A stretch of DNA of 27,823 nucleotides from Deltaproteobacteria bacterium. Lineage in GTDB: Bacteria > Desulfobacterota > Desulfarculia > Desulfarculales > Desulfarculaceae. Each line of letters begins with the position of its first letter. Position 1 is the first letter of the stretch. Shown in pieces: positions 14,746-22,756 of the stretch. The notes under the pieces are model-generated. The model was not told the origin of the DNA, ran no database searches, and was given only the letters and a program-made list of their open reading frames with translations. The DNA lies in contig JAHLLK010000076.1 in assembly GCA_020444165.1 (NCBI GenBank), positions 1-27,823 of the forward strand, given 5' to 3'. The position numbers and the translations under genes are program-made.

Positions 14746-16572
14746 TTGCAAGACGAGCACGGCAAACCCGCCGGCCCCGGGGGGCACCCCGGCTTGGCTC
14801 AGCGCCTCAAGATGGCCTCGGGCCTGGGTAAGGAATCTTTCCGCCGCATCAGCCTGGCGGTGTTGATTGGTTTGGTGGCCGGCCTGGGGGCCATGGCCTT
14901 TTTCGTGGGGCTGGAGTGGCTCCGTTGGTTCTGCCTGGGTTACCTGGCCGGCGCGCCGGCCCCGGCTCCGGACGGCGAGCGCCTGGTGCATCTGGCCGTA
15001 CACACGCCCTACCGGGCTTGGGTCCTGTTCCTGGTGCCGGTGGTGGGGGGGCTTTTATCGGGGATTTTGGTCTACACCTTCGCCCCCGAGGCCGAGGGCC
15101 ACGGCACCGACGCCATGATCGACTCCTTCCACAACTTGAAAGGCATCATCCGCACCCGGGTGCCCTTTGTGAAATCGGCCGCCTCCATCATCACCTTGGC
15201 CACCGGCGGCTCGGCTGGCCGCGAGGGCCCCATAGCCCAGATCGGGGCCGGTTTCGGCTCCTGGGTGGCCCGCACCCTGAAGCTGCCGGTGCGGGAGCGC
15301 CGGCTGTTCGTGCTGGCCGGCTGCGCGGCCGGCTTGGGCGCCATCTTCCGGGCCCCCCTGGGGGCGGCCATCACCAGCGTCGAGGTGCTGTACCGCGAGG
15401 ACTTCGAGTCGGAAGCCATCATCCCCTGCGTCATCGCCAGCGTCATCGCCTTCAGCCTGTTCACCTTCGTGTTCGGCTTCGACCCCATTTTCGGCACCCC
15501 CCGCTTCGTGTTCCGCGACGCCCGGGAGCTTTTGGTCTACGGCGTGCTGGGGCTCCTCTGCGCCCCGGTGGGCTGGGCCTACGTGAAGTTCTTCTACGGG
15601 GTGCGCGACTGGTTCCGCACCTTCACCATTCCCAAGCATTTCCGGCCCATGATCGGCGGCATGGGGGTGGGGCTCATCGCCCTGTTCGTGCCCCAGGCCA
15701 TCGGCGGCGGCTATGGCTATTTGCAGCAGGCCATCTATGGCGAGCTGGCCATCCGGGTGATGCTCATGGCCGCGGCCTTCAAGATCGTCACCACCAGCCT
15801 GACCATCGGCTCGGGCGGCTCGGGCGGCGTGTTCGGGCCCACCCTGTTCATCGGCGGCATGCTGGGCGGGGTGGTGGGCCAGGTGGGGCACATGCTGTTC
15901 CCCACCGTGGTCACCCAGCCCGGGGCCTACGTGCTGGTGGGTATGGGGGCCTTTTTCGCCGGGGCGGCCAAGGCCCCCCTGGGCGCTCTCTTGATGGTCA
16001 GCGAGATGACCTGGTCCTACGGCCTCCTGCCGCCCCTGATGCTGGTGGCGGTCATCGCCATCACCTTCAACAAGGGCGCCTCCATCTACGAGAAGCAGCT
16101 GGACAACAAGTTCCAGTCCCCGGCCCACCAGGCCGACGTGACGGTGAACGTGCTCTCGGACCTGAAGGTCTCGGACATCTTCAAGGCGGAATTGCCTTTT
16201 GCCAGCCTGAAGAACGACGACAACTTCCGCACCCTGCAACGGGTCATTTCCCAGAGTTCCCAGAGCGTCTTCCCGGTGCTGGACCAGACCGGGTTTTTGA
16301 CCGGCATCCTGGCCCTGACCAACGTGCGCACCGTGCTTTTCGAGGACTCGCTCCGGGATCTGGTGGTCATGGGTGAGCTGGCCACCCCTCCGGTGAGCCT
16401 CTCCCCGGACCAGGACCTCTACGGCGCCATGCTGAAGTTCCTCGAGACTGGCTACAGCCAACTGCCGGTGGTGGGCTACCCCGGCGGCAAGCAGACCGTG
16501 TTGGGCCTGTTGAACCACGAGGACGTGATCGCGGCCTACCACTCCGAGGTGAGCCGCCGCATGGCCGCCTGA
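14746..16572 (+). CDS. CLC-type chloride channel or Cl-/H+ antiporter with C-terminal CBS pair
   Basis: This integral membrane anion channel or exchanger of the CLC family has 608 residues, with about 450 residues of CLC membrane domain followed by a cytoplasmic CBS-domain pair (from about 460) that usually binds adenine nucleotides. Signature sequences are present: the GREGP selectivity/gating motif with gating glutamate E160, the GSGGSGGVFGPTLFIGGMLG segment that contributes to the chloride path, and the EGHGTDAM loop region. CLC proteins with CBS domains occur in many bacteria, and whether this one is a channel or exchanger is not decidable here. Start: TTG at 14746 is chosen because GGGAG (14734-14738) lies 7 nt upstream. 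The first ATG (14812) has no ribosome binding site, and both leave the first helix intact. It is followed 20 nt after the stop by a member of the dispersed hairpin family. Confidence 0.93.
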   Translation: MQDEHGKPAGPGGHPGLAQRLKMASGLGKESFRRISLAVLIGLVAGLGAMAFFVGLEWLRWFCLGYLAGAPAPAPDGERLVHLAVHTPYRAWVLFLVPVVGGLLSGILVYTFAPEAEGHGTDAMIDSFHNLKGIIRTRVPFVKSAASIITLATGGSAGREGPIAQIGAGFGSWVARTLKLPVRERRLFVLAGCAAGLGAIFRAPLGAAITSVEVLYREDFESEAIIPCVIASVIAFSLFTFVFGFDPIFGTPRFVFRDARELLVYGVLGLLCAPVGWAYVKFFYGVRDWFRTFTIPKHFRPMIGGMGVGLIALFVPQAIGGGYGYLQQAIYGELAIRVMLMAAAFKIVTTSLTIGSGGSGGVFGPTLFIGGMLGGVVGQVGHMLFPTVVTQPGAYVLVGMGAFFAGAAKAPLGALLMVSEMTWSYGLLPPLMLVAVIAITFNKGASIYEKQLDNKFQSPAHQADVTVNVLSDLKVSDIFKAELPFASLKNDDNFRTLQRVISQSSQSVFPVLDQTGFLTGILALTNVRTVLFEDSLRDLVVMGELATPPVSLSPDQDLYGAMLKFLETGYSQLPVVGYPGGKQTVLGLLNHEDVIAAYHSEVSRRMAA

Positions 16573-16581
16573 GAGTCTGTC

Positions 16582-16675
16582 GGAGAATTGGGAAGATGTG
16601 GGGGAAAACCCCTTTTTGTGAACAAAAAGGGGTTTTCCCCCACACCCCCTTTCCTCAAAAAAACTTTATAATTTA
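16582..16675 (+). terminator. Dispersed hairpin element, copy 1 (3' end of the CLC gene)
   Basis: A perfect 23-bp inverted repeat, 16597-16619 with 16622-16644, begins about 25 nt after the CLC stop codon. It is preceded by a CGGAG...GGAAGATG lead-in and followed by CCCCC, then CAAAAAAACTTTATAAT. The same lead-in, outer stem, loop and 3' flank recur at 22757-22844 (minus strand), and the same lead-in and stem are seen at 27772-27823. It lacks a U-tract directly after the stem, so it is not a standard intrinsic terminator, but the stem is strong enough to define an mRNA 3' end. Confidence 0.7.
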
Positions 16676-16733
16676 GGGTCTTGAGCAACGGTCTTCTTAG
16701 TCGTTACCCCTTGGCTTCCGGCCAGGGGCGAAA

Positions 16734-16759
16734 TTGTTGCCCCCCGCCTGTGCTATAAT
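16734..16759 (+). promoter_or_regulatory. Extended -10 promoter upstream of the two-helix membrane protein
   Basis: TGCTATAAT at 16751-16759 is a perfect sigma-70 -10 box with the extended TGn motif. TTGTTG at 16734-16739 is a possible -35, but the spacer is only 14 bp, so recognition probably relies on the extended -10. Transcription would start near 16766, about 47 nt before the ATG at 16813, and may cover the whole 16813-20699 unit. Confidence 0.6.
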
Positions 16760-16812
16760 CCCTTCACGAAGCCGGTCCCACGCCCAATTCCCAGCCAGCG
16801 AGGGAGGGGTCC

Positions 16813-17460
16813 ATGCCTACTGCGGCCGAGCGCTCTGCCGCCCGCCCCCTGGCCACGGGGGGCGAAGTCGTGGAGGAGGCGGAGCTCCTGGCTTGGAGCG
16901 TCAGCTATCCCCTGGTGGGCAATCCCTTTTTCGCCCGGGACATGCTGGCCGGTCTGGGTGCCTCCCTGGTTATCCTCTATTTAATATTGGCGGTGTTCCT
17001 GGCTCCGGCCGGCGGAGCCTGGGCAGTGGGCGTGATCCTGCCGGGGTTGCTCCTGATCATCGGGATTTTTTTCCTGGCCGTGGGCCTGTTCGTCTGCCTG
17101 GTGATCCTGGGGAACCAGGCCGACGCGTGGTACCGCCTGGACCCCCAGGGGGCGGGCTATCGCGCCGGGCCCCGGCTGCGCTCCATTTCGAACGCCGCCT
17201 CCCTGGGCAACCTGCTCACCGGGCAGCTGGGGCCGGCGGCTCTGGGCCGGGCCAGCCTGGAAAAACAGGTGGCCTGGGCCCGGGTGGAGACGGTGCGGAC
17301 CTCGCCGTCCCGGCTGGTCATCACCCTGGCCCGGGGCTGGCGGCCGCTCTTGCGGCTCTACTGCCCCGACGAGGCGGTGTATGCCCGGGCCCTGGCGGCG
17401 GTCCGGCGCCATGCCCCCGGGGCGGCGGGCGCCGGGGCCCCGACCCGGAAGCTGTTGTAA
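16813..17460 (+). CDS. Membrane protein of unknown function with two helices and a soluble C-terminal domain
   Basis: The 215-residue product has a soluble N-terminal stretch (about 45 residues with VSYPLVGNPFFARDML), then two strongly hydrophobic helices (about 47-68 and 71-98) separated by a short glycine-rich turn, and a basic cytoplasmic domain to the C-terminus. The latter contains a segment, EKQVAWARVETVRTSPSR, with alternating strands that recall PH-like membrane proteins of the YcxB/bPH type. That similarity is weak and I would not name a family. The ATG is supported by GGGAGGGG immediately upstream, and a good extended -10 promoter precedes it. The next gene starts 71 bp downstream on the same strand, so they may form one transcript. 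Confidence 0.78.
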   Translation: MPTAAERSAARPLATGGEVVEEAELLAWSVSYPLVGNPFFARDMLAGLGASLVILYLILAVFLAPAGGAWAVGVILPGLLLIIGIFFLAVGLFVCLVILGNQADAWYRLDPQGAGYRAGPRLRSISNAASLGNLLTGQLGPAALGRASLEKQVAWARVETVRTSPSRLVITLARGWRPLLRLYCPDEAVYARALAAVRRHAPGAAGAGAPTRKLL

Positions 17461-17531
17461 GCCCCGTCCCTTTGGGGCAGTATAAAGGCAGACGCGCACA
17501 ACCACCCACACGCATACCTGGAGTGCGAACC

Positions 17532-19634
17532 TTGTTCGAAGAGTTCTTTCGACCCCGCCAGGTGGCGGTGATCGGGGCCTCCTCCCAGCCGGGAAAGGTG
17601 GGCCACGACGCCCTGAAGAACCTGGTGAGCTACGGCTTCGCGGGCGAGGTCCTGCCGGTCAATCCCAAGGGCGGCGAAATCCTGGGCAAAAAAGCTTACG
17701 CCACTGTCGCCGACCTGCCCGAGGGCATTGACCTGGCGGTGATCGCCATCCCGGCCAAGTTGGTGGCCGACACCGTCCTGGAGTTGGGGGCCAAAAAGGT
17801 GAAAGCCTGCGTGGTGCTCACCGCCGGTTTCAAGGAGATCGGCGGCAAGGGCGTGCAGCGGGAAAAGGACCTCAAGGAGGCCATCGACGAGACCGGCATC
17901 CGGCTCATCGGCCCCAACTGCGTGGGCATCATGGACACCGCGGTGGGCCTTAACGCCACCTTCGGCACGGCCATGCCCAAAAAGGGGCACATCGGCTTCT
18001 TTTCCCAGTCCGGGGCCATGTGCCTGGCCATCCTGGACTGGTCTTTGGAAAACGAGATCGGCTTCTCCAAGTTCATCAGCATCGGCAACAAGGTGGACCT
18101 GACGGAAACCGATATTCTGGAACTTATGGTCGAGGATGATAATACTCACGTTATCCTGGGCTATCTGGAGGCCGTGGAGAACGGCAAACGCTTCATGGAG
18201 GTGGCCCGGGAGGTCACCCGGGTGAAGCCGGTGATCCTGGTGAAATCCGGGGTCACCTCGGCCGGGGCGCGGGCGGCTTCCAGCCACACCGGGGCCCTGG
18301 CCGGCTCGGACGCGGCCTACAGTGCGGCGTTCCGCCAGTGCGGCGTGCAGCGGGCCGGCTCGGTGCGGGAGTTGTTCAACCTGGCCCTGGCCCTGGCCCA
18401 CCAGCCCTTGCCCCAGGGGCCCAACGTGGGCCTGGTGACCAACTCCGGCGGGCCGGGCATCATCGCGGCCGACGCGGCCGAGAACCACGGCCTGTTGATA
18501 ACCGGCCTGGAGCCCGAAACCGTGGACGAGCTCCGGAGCTTCCTGCCGGCCATCGCCAGCGTGTACAACCCGGTGGATATCACCGGTGGGGCGCCGGCCG
18601 AGTTGTACGGCCGGTCGCTGGCCACGGTGGCCGAGGATCCCAACGTGCATGGGGTGGTGGTGATCATGACCCCCACCGCCACCCTGGTGCCCGAGGACGT
18701 GGCCCGGCTCATTGGGGAGGCCAAGAACGAAAAGCCGATCTTCAGCGTGCTCATGGGCCACCATTCGGTGGAGAAGAGCCGCACCTACCTGGTGGAGCGG
18801 GGCCTGCCGGCCTACGAGTTCCCCGAGGACGCGGTGGAGGCCATGCGGGGCATGCTGGATTATCAGCGCTGGCGGAACCAGAAACCCCGGAGCCCCCAGA
18901 TTCTGCCGGGGGACAAGGCCAAGGTGGCCGAGGTCATCGCCGGACTGCGGGCCCAGAGCCGCCGCCAGATGTCCGAGACCGAGGCCCGGGCCTGCTTCGG
19001 GGCCTATGGCATCCGGCTGCCCCGCTCCCTGGCCGCCGCCACCAGCGACGAGGCGGTGGCCGCGGCCGAAGAGCTGGGCTATCCCGTGGCCATGAAGATC
19101 GACTCCCCGGCCATCAGCCACAAATCCGACGTGGGCGGGGTGAAGGTGAACCTGGCCGACGCCGCGGCGGTGCGCCAAGCCTTCTGGACCATGACCGACG
19201 GCGTGAAAATGAGCATGCCCGAGGCCTGGATCCGGGGCGTGCTGGTGCAGGAAATGGTGCGGGGCGGCCGCGAGACCATCGTGGGGCTCTCCAAGGACCC
19301 GGGCTTTGGGCATCTGTTGATGTTCGGCCTGGGGGGCATCTACGTGGAGGTCCTGAAGGACGTCAGCTTCCGGGTGGCCCCGGTGAGCCAGGCCGACGCC
19401 GAGGAGATGATCCGCGAGATCCGGACCTTTCATCTTTTGCGGGGGGTGCGCGGCGAGCCGCCCAGCGACCTGCCGGCCCTGGCCCAGGTGCTCCTGGCCG
19501 TGAGCAGCCTGGCCCATGACTTCCCGGAGGTGGCCGAGGCGGACATCAATCCGCTGTTCGTGCTGCCCCGGGGTCAGGGGGCCGTGGCCGTGGACGCCAG
19601 AATTTCGCTCAGCCAGCCGAAGGAAAGGGTTTAG
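17532..19634 (+). CDS. ADP-forming acyl-CoA synthetase (acetate--CoA ligase type), fused alpha-beta chain
   Basis: It catalyses the reversible reaction acyl-CoA + ADP + phosphate to acid + ATP + CoA, used by many anaerobes to gain ATP by substrate-level phosphorylation. The 700 residues have the fused order of this family. First comes a CoA-binding Rossmann domain (VAVIGASSQPGKVGH), then succinyl-CoA-ligase-like domains including IGPNCVGIM and GFFSQSGAM. The phospho-histidine motif ASSHTGALAGSD has H252. A C-terminal ATP-grasp domain (about 480-690) includes GYPVAMKIDSPAISHKSDVGGV and a DINPLFV segment. Start: TTG at 17532 has GGAG (17520-17523) 8 nt upstream and gives the typical FEEFFRPRQVAVIG beginning. 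An in-frame GTG at 17523 lacks a ribosome binding site, and the long upstream open frame to 16734 runs through the previous gene and is spurious. The next gene follows after 3 bp. Confidence 0.93.
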   Translation: MFEEFFRPRQVAVIGASSQPGKVGHDALKNLVSYGFAGEVLPVNPKGGEILGKKAYATVADLPEGIDLAVIAIPAKLVADTVLELGAKKVKACVVLTAGFKEIGGKGVQREKDLKEAIDETGIRLIGPNCVGIMDTAVGLNATFGTAMPKKGHIGFFSQSGAMCLAILDWSLENEIGFSKFISIGNKVDLTETDILELMVEDDNTHVILGYLEAVENGKRFMEVAREVTRVKPVILVKSGVTSAGARAASSHTGALAGSDAAYSAAFRQCGVQRAGSVRELFNLALALAHQPLPQGPNVGLVTNSGGPGIIAADAAENHGLLITGLEPETVDELRSFLPAIASVYNPVDITGGAPAELYGRSLATVAEDPNVHGVVVIMTPTATLVPEDVARLIGEAKNEKPIFSVLMGHHSVEKSRTYLVERGLPAYEFPEDAVEAMRGMLDYQRWRNQKPRSPQILPGDKAKVAEVIAGLRAQSRRQMSETEARACFGAYGIRLPRSLAAATSDEAVAAAEELGYPVAMKIDSPAISHKSDVGGVKVNLADAAAVRQAFWTMTDGVKMSMPEAWIRGVLVQEMVRGGRETIVGLSKDPGFGHLLMFGLGGIYVEVLKDVSFRVAPVSQADAEEMIREIRTFHLLRGVRGEPPSDLPALAQVLLAVSSLAHDFPEVAEADINPLFVLPRGQGAVAVDARISLSQPKERV

Positions 19635-19637
19635 CAA

Positions 19638-20699
19638 ATGGCTCTGTTATACGTGGGTTCGGTGGCCAGCCACTCCGGCAAGAACGTGGTCTGCTTGGGG
19701 CTGGGTCACCAGCTTTTGAAGGACGGCAAAAAACTGGCCTACATCAAGCCCTATGGGGCCAGCCCCGCCATGGCCGAGGGCACGGCCATCGACGCCGAGG
19801 CCTGGATGATCGCCCAGTCCCTGGGCCTGGAGCAGACTCCGGGCCAGACCAGTCCCGTGGTGGCCAACCAGGATCTCCGGGCCCTGGCCCTTCGCCACCA
19901 ATGCGCGGACCTGATCCTCCGCATCAAGAAATCGGTGGAGGAGCTGTCGCCGGGCAAGGACCTGACGCTGTTGTCCGGGGCCGGCACCCTGGCCTCGGGG
20001 GCCATGTGCGGGGTGGACGCCTTTGCGGTGACCGCGGCCCTGGACACCAAGCTGATCCTGGTGGACCGCTACGAAAACCAGTATTACCTGGACAACCTGG
20101 TGCGGGCGGCCGACGTGTTCGGCGACCGGCTGGTCGGGGTGATCATCAACAACACCAACCCCGAGATGAACGACGCCCTGCAAAACGAGGTGATCCCCTA
20201 CCTGGCCGGCGAGAAGATCACCGTGTTGGGCTGCCTGCCCAAGGATGAGCTTCTCCGGGCGGTGAGCGTGCAGAACCTGGTGCAGATGCTGGGGGCCAGC
20301 CTCCTGACGGGGGCGCGCTACGGCAGCCGTTTGGTGAAGCGTTTCTTCATCGGGGCCATGCAGGTGACCCACGCCGGCAAGTTCTTCAGCGGCAGCCGGG
20401 ACTTCGCCTGCCTGGTGGGCGGGGACCGGCCGGACATCCAGATGGCGGCCATCGAGAGCCACGCGGCCTGCCTGATCCTCACCGGCAACTTCTATCCCTC
20501 GGACATCATCCTTTCCCGGGCCGAGGAGAACAAGGTGCCGGTGTTGGTGGTGCGGGCCGACACTTACTCCGCCGCCCACCGGGTGGAGTCCATGCGCCAC
20601 CGCATCAGCCTGCAGGACGAGGAAAAGATCGGCCGCGCCGAACAACTGGTGCGGGACAACGTGGACTTCAAGGCCCTGTACCAGAAGCTGGGGCTGTAG
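19638..20699 (+). CDS. P-loop NTPase with DRTGG domain (phosphotransacetylase-family protein)
   Basis: The 353-residue protein has an N-terminal dethiobiotin-synthetase-like P-loop domain (about 1-210; GSVASHSGKN, KLAYIKPYG, LVDRYENQYYLDN, GVIINNT) followed by a DRTGG-type domain (about 215-330). This is the arrangement found in the N-terminal part of long phosphotransacetylases, but without the catalytic PTA_PTB domain, so it should not itself make acetyl phosphate. The P-loop reads SGKN where GK[ST] is usual, so nucleotide binding may be altered. The start lies 3 bp after the acyl-CoA synthetase stop with AAAGG upstream, showing translational coupling. I infer a regulatory or accessory role in acyl-CoA/acetate metabolism with that enzyme. 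A strong terminator follows. Confidence 0.85.
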   Translation: MALLYVGSVASHSGKNVVCLGLGHQLLKDGKKLAYIKPYGASPAMAEGTAIDAEAWMIAQSLGLEQTPGQTSPVVANQDLRALALRHQCADLILRIKKSVEELSPGKDLTLLSGAGTLASGAMCGVDAFAVTAALDTKLILVDRYENQYYLDNLVRAADVFGDRLVGVIINNTNPEMNDALQNEVIPYLAGEKITVLGCLPKDELLRAVSVQNLVQMLGASLLTGARYGSRLVKRFFIGAMQVTHAGKFFSGSRDFACLVGGDRPDIQMAAIESHAACLILTGNFYPSDIILSRAEENKVPVLVVRADTYSAAHRVESMRHRISLQDEEKIGRAEQLVRDNVDFKALYQKLGL

Positions 20700-20728
20700 C
20701 CGGGGCCTGGGCGCTCCCCAGAGAATCC

Positions 20729-20787
20729 AAAAAAAACACCGCCCCGCGGGGCCGTCAGCACGGCGGGCCGGGGGGCGGTTTTCTTTT
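20729..20787. terminator. Bidirectional Rho-independent terminator between convergent genes
   Basis: The outer stem ACCGCCCC / GGGGCGGT (20738-20745 and 20772-20779) encloses an inner hairpin GCCGT-CAGC-ACGGC. On the plus strand it is followed by TTTTCTTTT (20779-20787), and on the minus strand by eight U (from the A-run 20729-20736). It therefore ends the acyl-CoA synthetase operon and also the convergent dehydrogenase transcript, whose stop codon lies 34 bp to the right. Confidence 0.88.
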
Positions 20788-20820
20788 CCCGCGCCCGGCC
20801 CCGGCCGGCCTCTTGCCGGT

Positions 20821-21774
20821 TCACACCAGGCGGTTGGGCGGCTCCTCGCCGGCCAAAAAGGCGGCCACGTTGCCGGCGGCCAGGCGGGCCATGGCGTCGC
20901 GCACCTCGCGGGTGGCCGAGCCCAGGTGGGGCGAGAGCACCACGTCGTCGCGGCCCAGGAGCCCGGCGTGGACCTGGGGCTCGTATTCGTACACGTCCAG
21001 GGCCGCGCCGGCGATGAGGCCCTCTTCCAGGGCGCGCACCAGATCGGCCTCGCGCACGATGGGCCCCCGGCCGGTGTTGATGAGATAGGCCGTGGGACGC
21101 ATGCGGCCGAAAGCCTGGTAGTCGAAGCGCCCCCGGGTCTCCGCGGTGAGGGGGGCGTTGATGCAGAGGTAGTCCGAGCGGGAGAGCAGGTCCTTGAAGC
21201 TCACCATTTGGGCCCCCAAGAGTTCGTGGGCCTCTTCATTGAGCCGCCGGTTGTGGTAGAGGATCCTCAGCCCAAAGGCCCGGGCCCGCTGGCCCACGGC
21301 CAGGCCGATGCGCCCCAGGCCGAAGATGCCGAGCGTCTTGCCGGCCAGATCGTTGCCCAGCATGAACAGGGGGGCCACGCCCTGGAAGCCGCCCGCCCGC
21401 ACCAGGCGGTCGCCTTCCACCAGGCGGCGGGAGAGGCTCAGCAAGAGGGCCATGGTCAGATCGGCGGTGGCGTCGGTCAAGACCCCGGGGGTGTTGCTGA
21501 GCATGACCCCCAACTCCCGGGCGGCCTCCAGGTCGAAGTTGTCCACCCCCACCGCGAAATTGGCCACCAGCCTCACCTCGGGCCGGGCCTCCAGAAAGGC
21601 GCGGTCTATGCGGTTGCTGAGCACGGCCAGGACGGCGCGGCAGCCGGCCGACATTTCCAGCAGCTCTTCCTCCGTGAGGTCGCGGTCATGGGGGTTGACC
21701 ACCATATCACACAGGGGCTCCAGGATTTCCAGCCCGGCCTGGGGGATGCGCCGGGTCACCAGGACCTTTTCCAT
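20821..21774 (-). CDS. D-2-hydroxyacid dehydrogenase, glyoxylate/hydroxypyruvate reductase type
   Basis: This NAD(P)-dependent oxidoreductase of 317 residues probably interconverts a 2-oxoacid (glyoxylate, hydroxypyruvate) and its D-2-hydroxyacid in the cytoplasm. The Rossmann nucleotide fingerprint GIFGLGRIG is present. The three catalytic residues of the family are visible: Arg in INTGRGPIV, Glu in DVYEYEP, and His in SPHLGSAT. The LVANFAVGVDNFD segment and the SPHLGSATREVRDAM ending fit the glyoxylate reductase subgroup better than phosphoglycerate dehydrogenase. The ATG at 21774 follows GAGGTAGGC; a longer frame to 21855 overlaps the upstream gene. The start lies 2 bp after the stop of the molybdopterin oxidoreductase, so the two are translated from one message, and transcription ends at the shared terminator. 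Confidence 0.92.
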   Translation of the reverse strand: MEKVLVTRRIPQAGLEILEPLCDMVVNPHDRDLTEEELLEMSAGCRAVLAVLSNRIDRAFLEARPEVRLVANFAVGVDNFDLEAARELGVMLSNTPGVLTDATADLTMALLLSLSRRLVEGDRLVRAGGFQGVAPLFMLGNDLAGKTLGIFGLGRIGLAVGQRARAFGLRILYHNRRLNEEAHELLGAQMVSFKDLLSRSDYLCINAPLTAETRGRFDYQAFGRMRPTAYLINTGRGPIVREADLVRALEEGLIAGAALDVYEYEPQVHAGLLGRDDVVLSPHLGSATREVRDAMARLAAGNVAAFLAGEEPPNRLV

Positions 21775-21776
21775 GC

Positions 21777-22505
21777 CTACCTCGAATTCAATTTTTCCAG
21801 GAGAGGGGGTTCGCTCAGCGAGTCCGCCTCGTTGCCGTAACCACGCTGTTCCCAATAGCCCAGGACCTCGTGGTCAGTCAGCTCCACCCGGACCACCCAT
21901 TTGGCCCATTTGTAGCCCAACTTGCCTTCAGCCACCAGTTGGAAGGGGAAGCCGCGGCGGGCGTCCAGGGGGAGCCCGTTGACGTGGTGGCCCAACATGG
22001 CGTGGCTTTTGGCCAGGTCGGCCAGGGGCAGGGCGGTGCTGTAGCCGTCGGCGCTGTGGAACACCGCCCAGGTGGCGTTCGCGCGGGGCCTCGCCCGGGC
22101 GAACAGGGCCGTCAGGGGCGTGCCGTCCACCAGCAGGCGCTCGGACCAGCCTTCCACGCAGGGCAACAGCACCACCCGGCGCTGGGGGTCCATTTTGACC
22201 ACCTGGGCATAGGTGAGCGAGAGGGGGTGGGCCACCAGGCCGTCCACCTGTAGGCGGAAATTGCCCGGGTCCACCTTCTGGGGGCCGCGGATGGAGTTGT
22301 CGTAGTCGCGGTCAAAGGGGCTCAGGGCTTGGCCCTGGTAGGCGCGGATCTCTTGGGCGGCCGGCGGGGCCGGGGCGGGAGGGGCGGCGGAGGCCGAGAG
22401 CGGCGCGGAGCCCAGGGCCAAGACCCAGGTCAGGGAAAGCGCGAGGAAAGTGGCCAGGCGGCAGCGCCCGTGGACGCATGGCGCGACCAGGCGGGAGGGG
22501 GGCAT
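21777..22505 (-). CDS. Molybdopterin-dependent oxidoreductase (sulfite oxidase / YedY-like fold), exported
   Basis: The 242-residue protein has the oxidoreductase molybdopterin-binding fold (PF00174). The cofactor-ligating cysteine is C116 in LLPCVEGWS, and a GFPFQLVAEGKLGYKWAKW segment matches the family's conserved region near the active-site mouth. The N-terminus (about 1-40) is a hydrophobic export signal. Unusually, it shows GRCRLATFLAL rather than a twin-arginine motif, although Mo-cofactor proteins are normally exported folded by Tat. Start ATG 22505 has GGAGG at 5-nt spacing. It is smaller than most sulfite oxidases and lacks a dimerisation domain, closer to stand-alone YedY/MsrP-type catalytic domains. 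Substrate unknown. It is directly upstream of the 2-hydroxyacid dehydrogenase gene. Confidence 0.88.
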   Translation of the reverse strand: MPPSRLVAPCVHGRCRLATFLALSLTWVLALGSAPLSASAAPPAPAPPAAQEIRAYQGQALSPFDRDYDNSIRGPQKVDPGNFRLQVDGLVAHPLSLTYAQVVKMDPQRRVVLLPCVEGWSERLLVDGTPLTALFARARPRANATWAVFHSADGYSTALPLADLAKSHAMLGHHVNGLPLDARRGFPFQLVAEGKLGYKWAKWVVRVELTDHEVLGYWEQRGYGNEADSLSEPPLLEKLNSR

Positions 22506-22540
22506 TATTTCCTCCGAAATTAGGTTGGCCTGCTGGAGCC

Positions 22541-22570
22541 AGTCTAGCAGGATATCCGGGCGGAACCCAA
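22541..22570 (-). promoter_or_regulatory. Candidate promoter of the molybdopterin oxidoreductase gene
   Basis: On the minus strand, TTGGGT (22565-22570) and TAGACT (22541-22546) are separated by 18 bp. The -10 is preceded by TGC, giving an extended TGCTAGACT that resembles the TGCTATAAT promoter at 16751. It lies 36 bp upstream of the ATG at 22505. The rest of the gap (22571-22756) shows no gene or clear signal. Confidence 0.35.
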
Positions 22571-22756
22571 GCGGGCTGGGGAGGAGGGGAGAAATACCTT
22601 GACCCAGGCTGGAATTACGCTGGGCCGGGAAGCGGCCGGCGGCGGAGGATTAGTGGTCAGGTGGATTGACCCGCCAGGTGCGATTCGCAATATGCGTGCC
22701 CTTGAGGTCTTTATCCATTTACCCAACGTGGTTCGGCAGAAACTTGGACCAGGAAC

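Noticed and set aside
14086..14831. Short coding sequences in the HDAC/CLC intergenic region
   Set aside because: Frames cross strong inverted repeats, lack ribosome binding sites and show no protein-like pattern.
16582..16675. Insertion sequence or terminal inverted repeat of a transposon
   Set aside because: The arms are adjacent, with no transposase, no target duplication and no cargo; a hairpin element fits better.
17455..17486. Promoter TTGTAA ... TATAAA ahead of the acyl-CoA synthetase
   Set aside because: The spacer is 20 bp, outside the usual 16-18, and a hairpin occupies it. The promoter at 16751 can serve the transcript.
17358..19637. A 759-residue minus-strand open frame opposite the acyl-CoA synthetase
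   Set aside because: It mirrors the coding strand of a recognised enzyme, with low-complexity H/G/Q-rich composition and no ribosome binding site. The same reasoning removes 4396-6663 minus, 15055-16542 minus and 22770-25103 plus.
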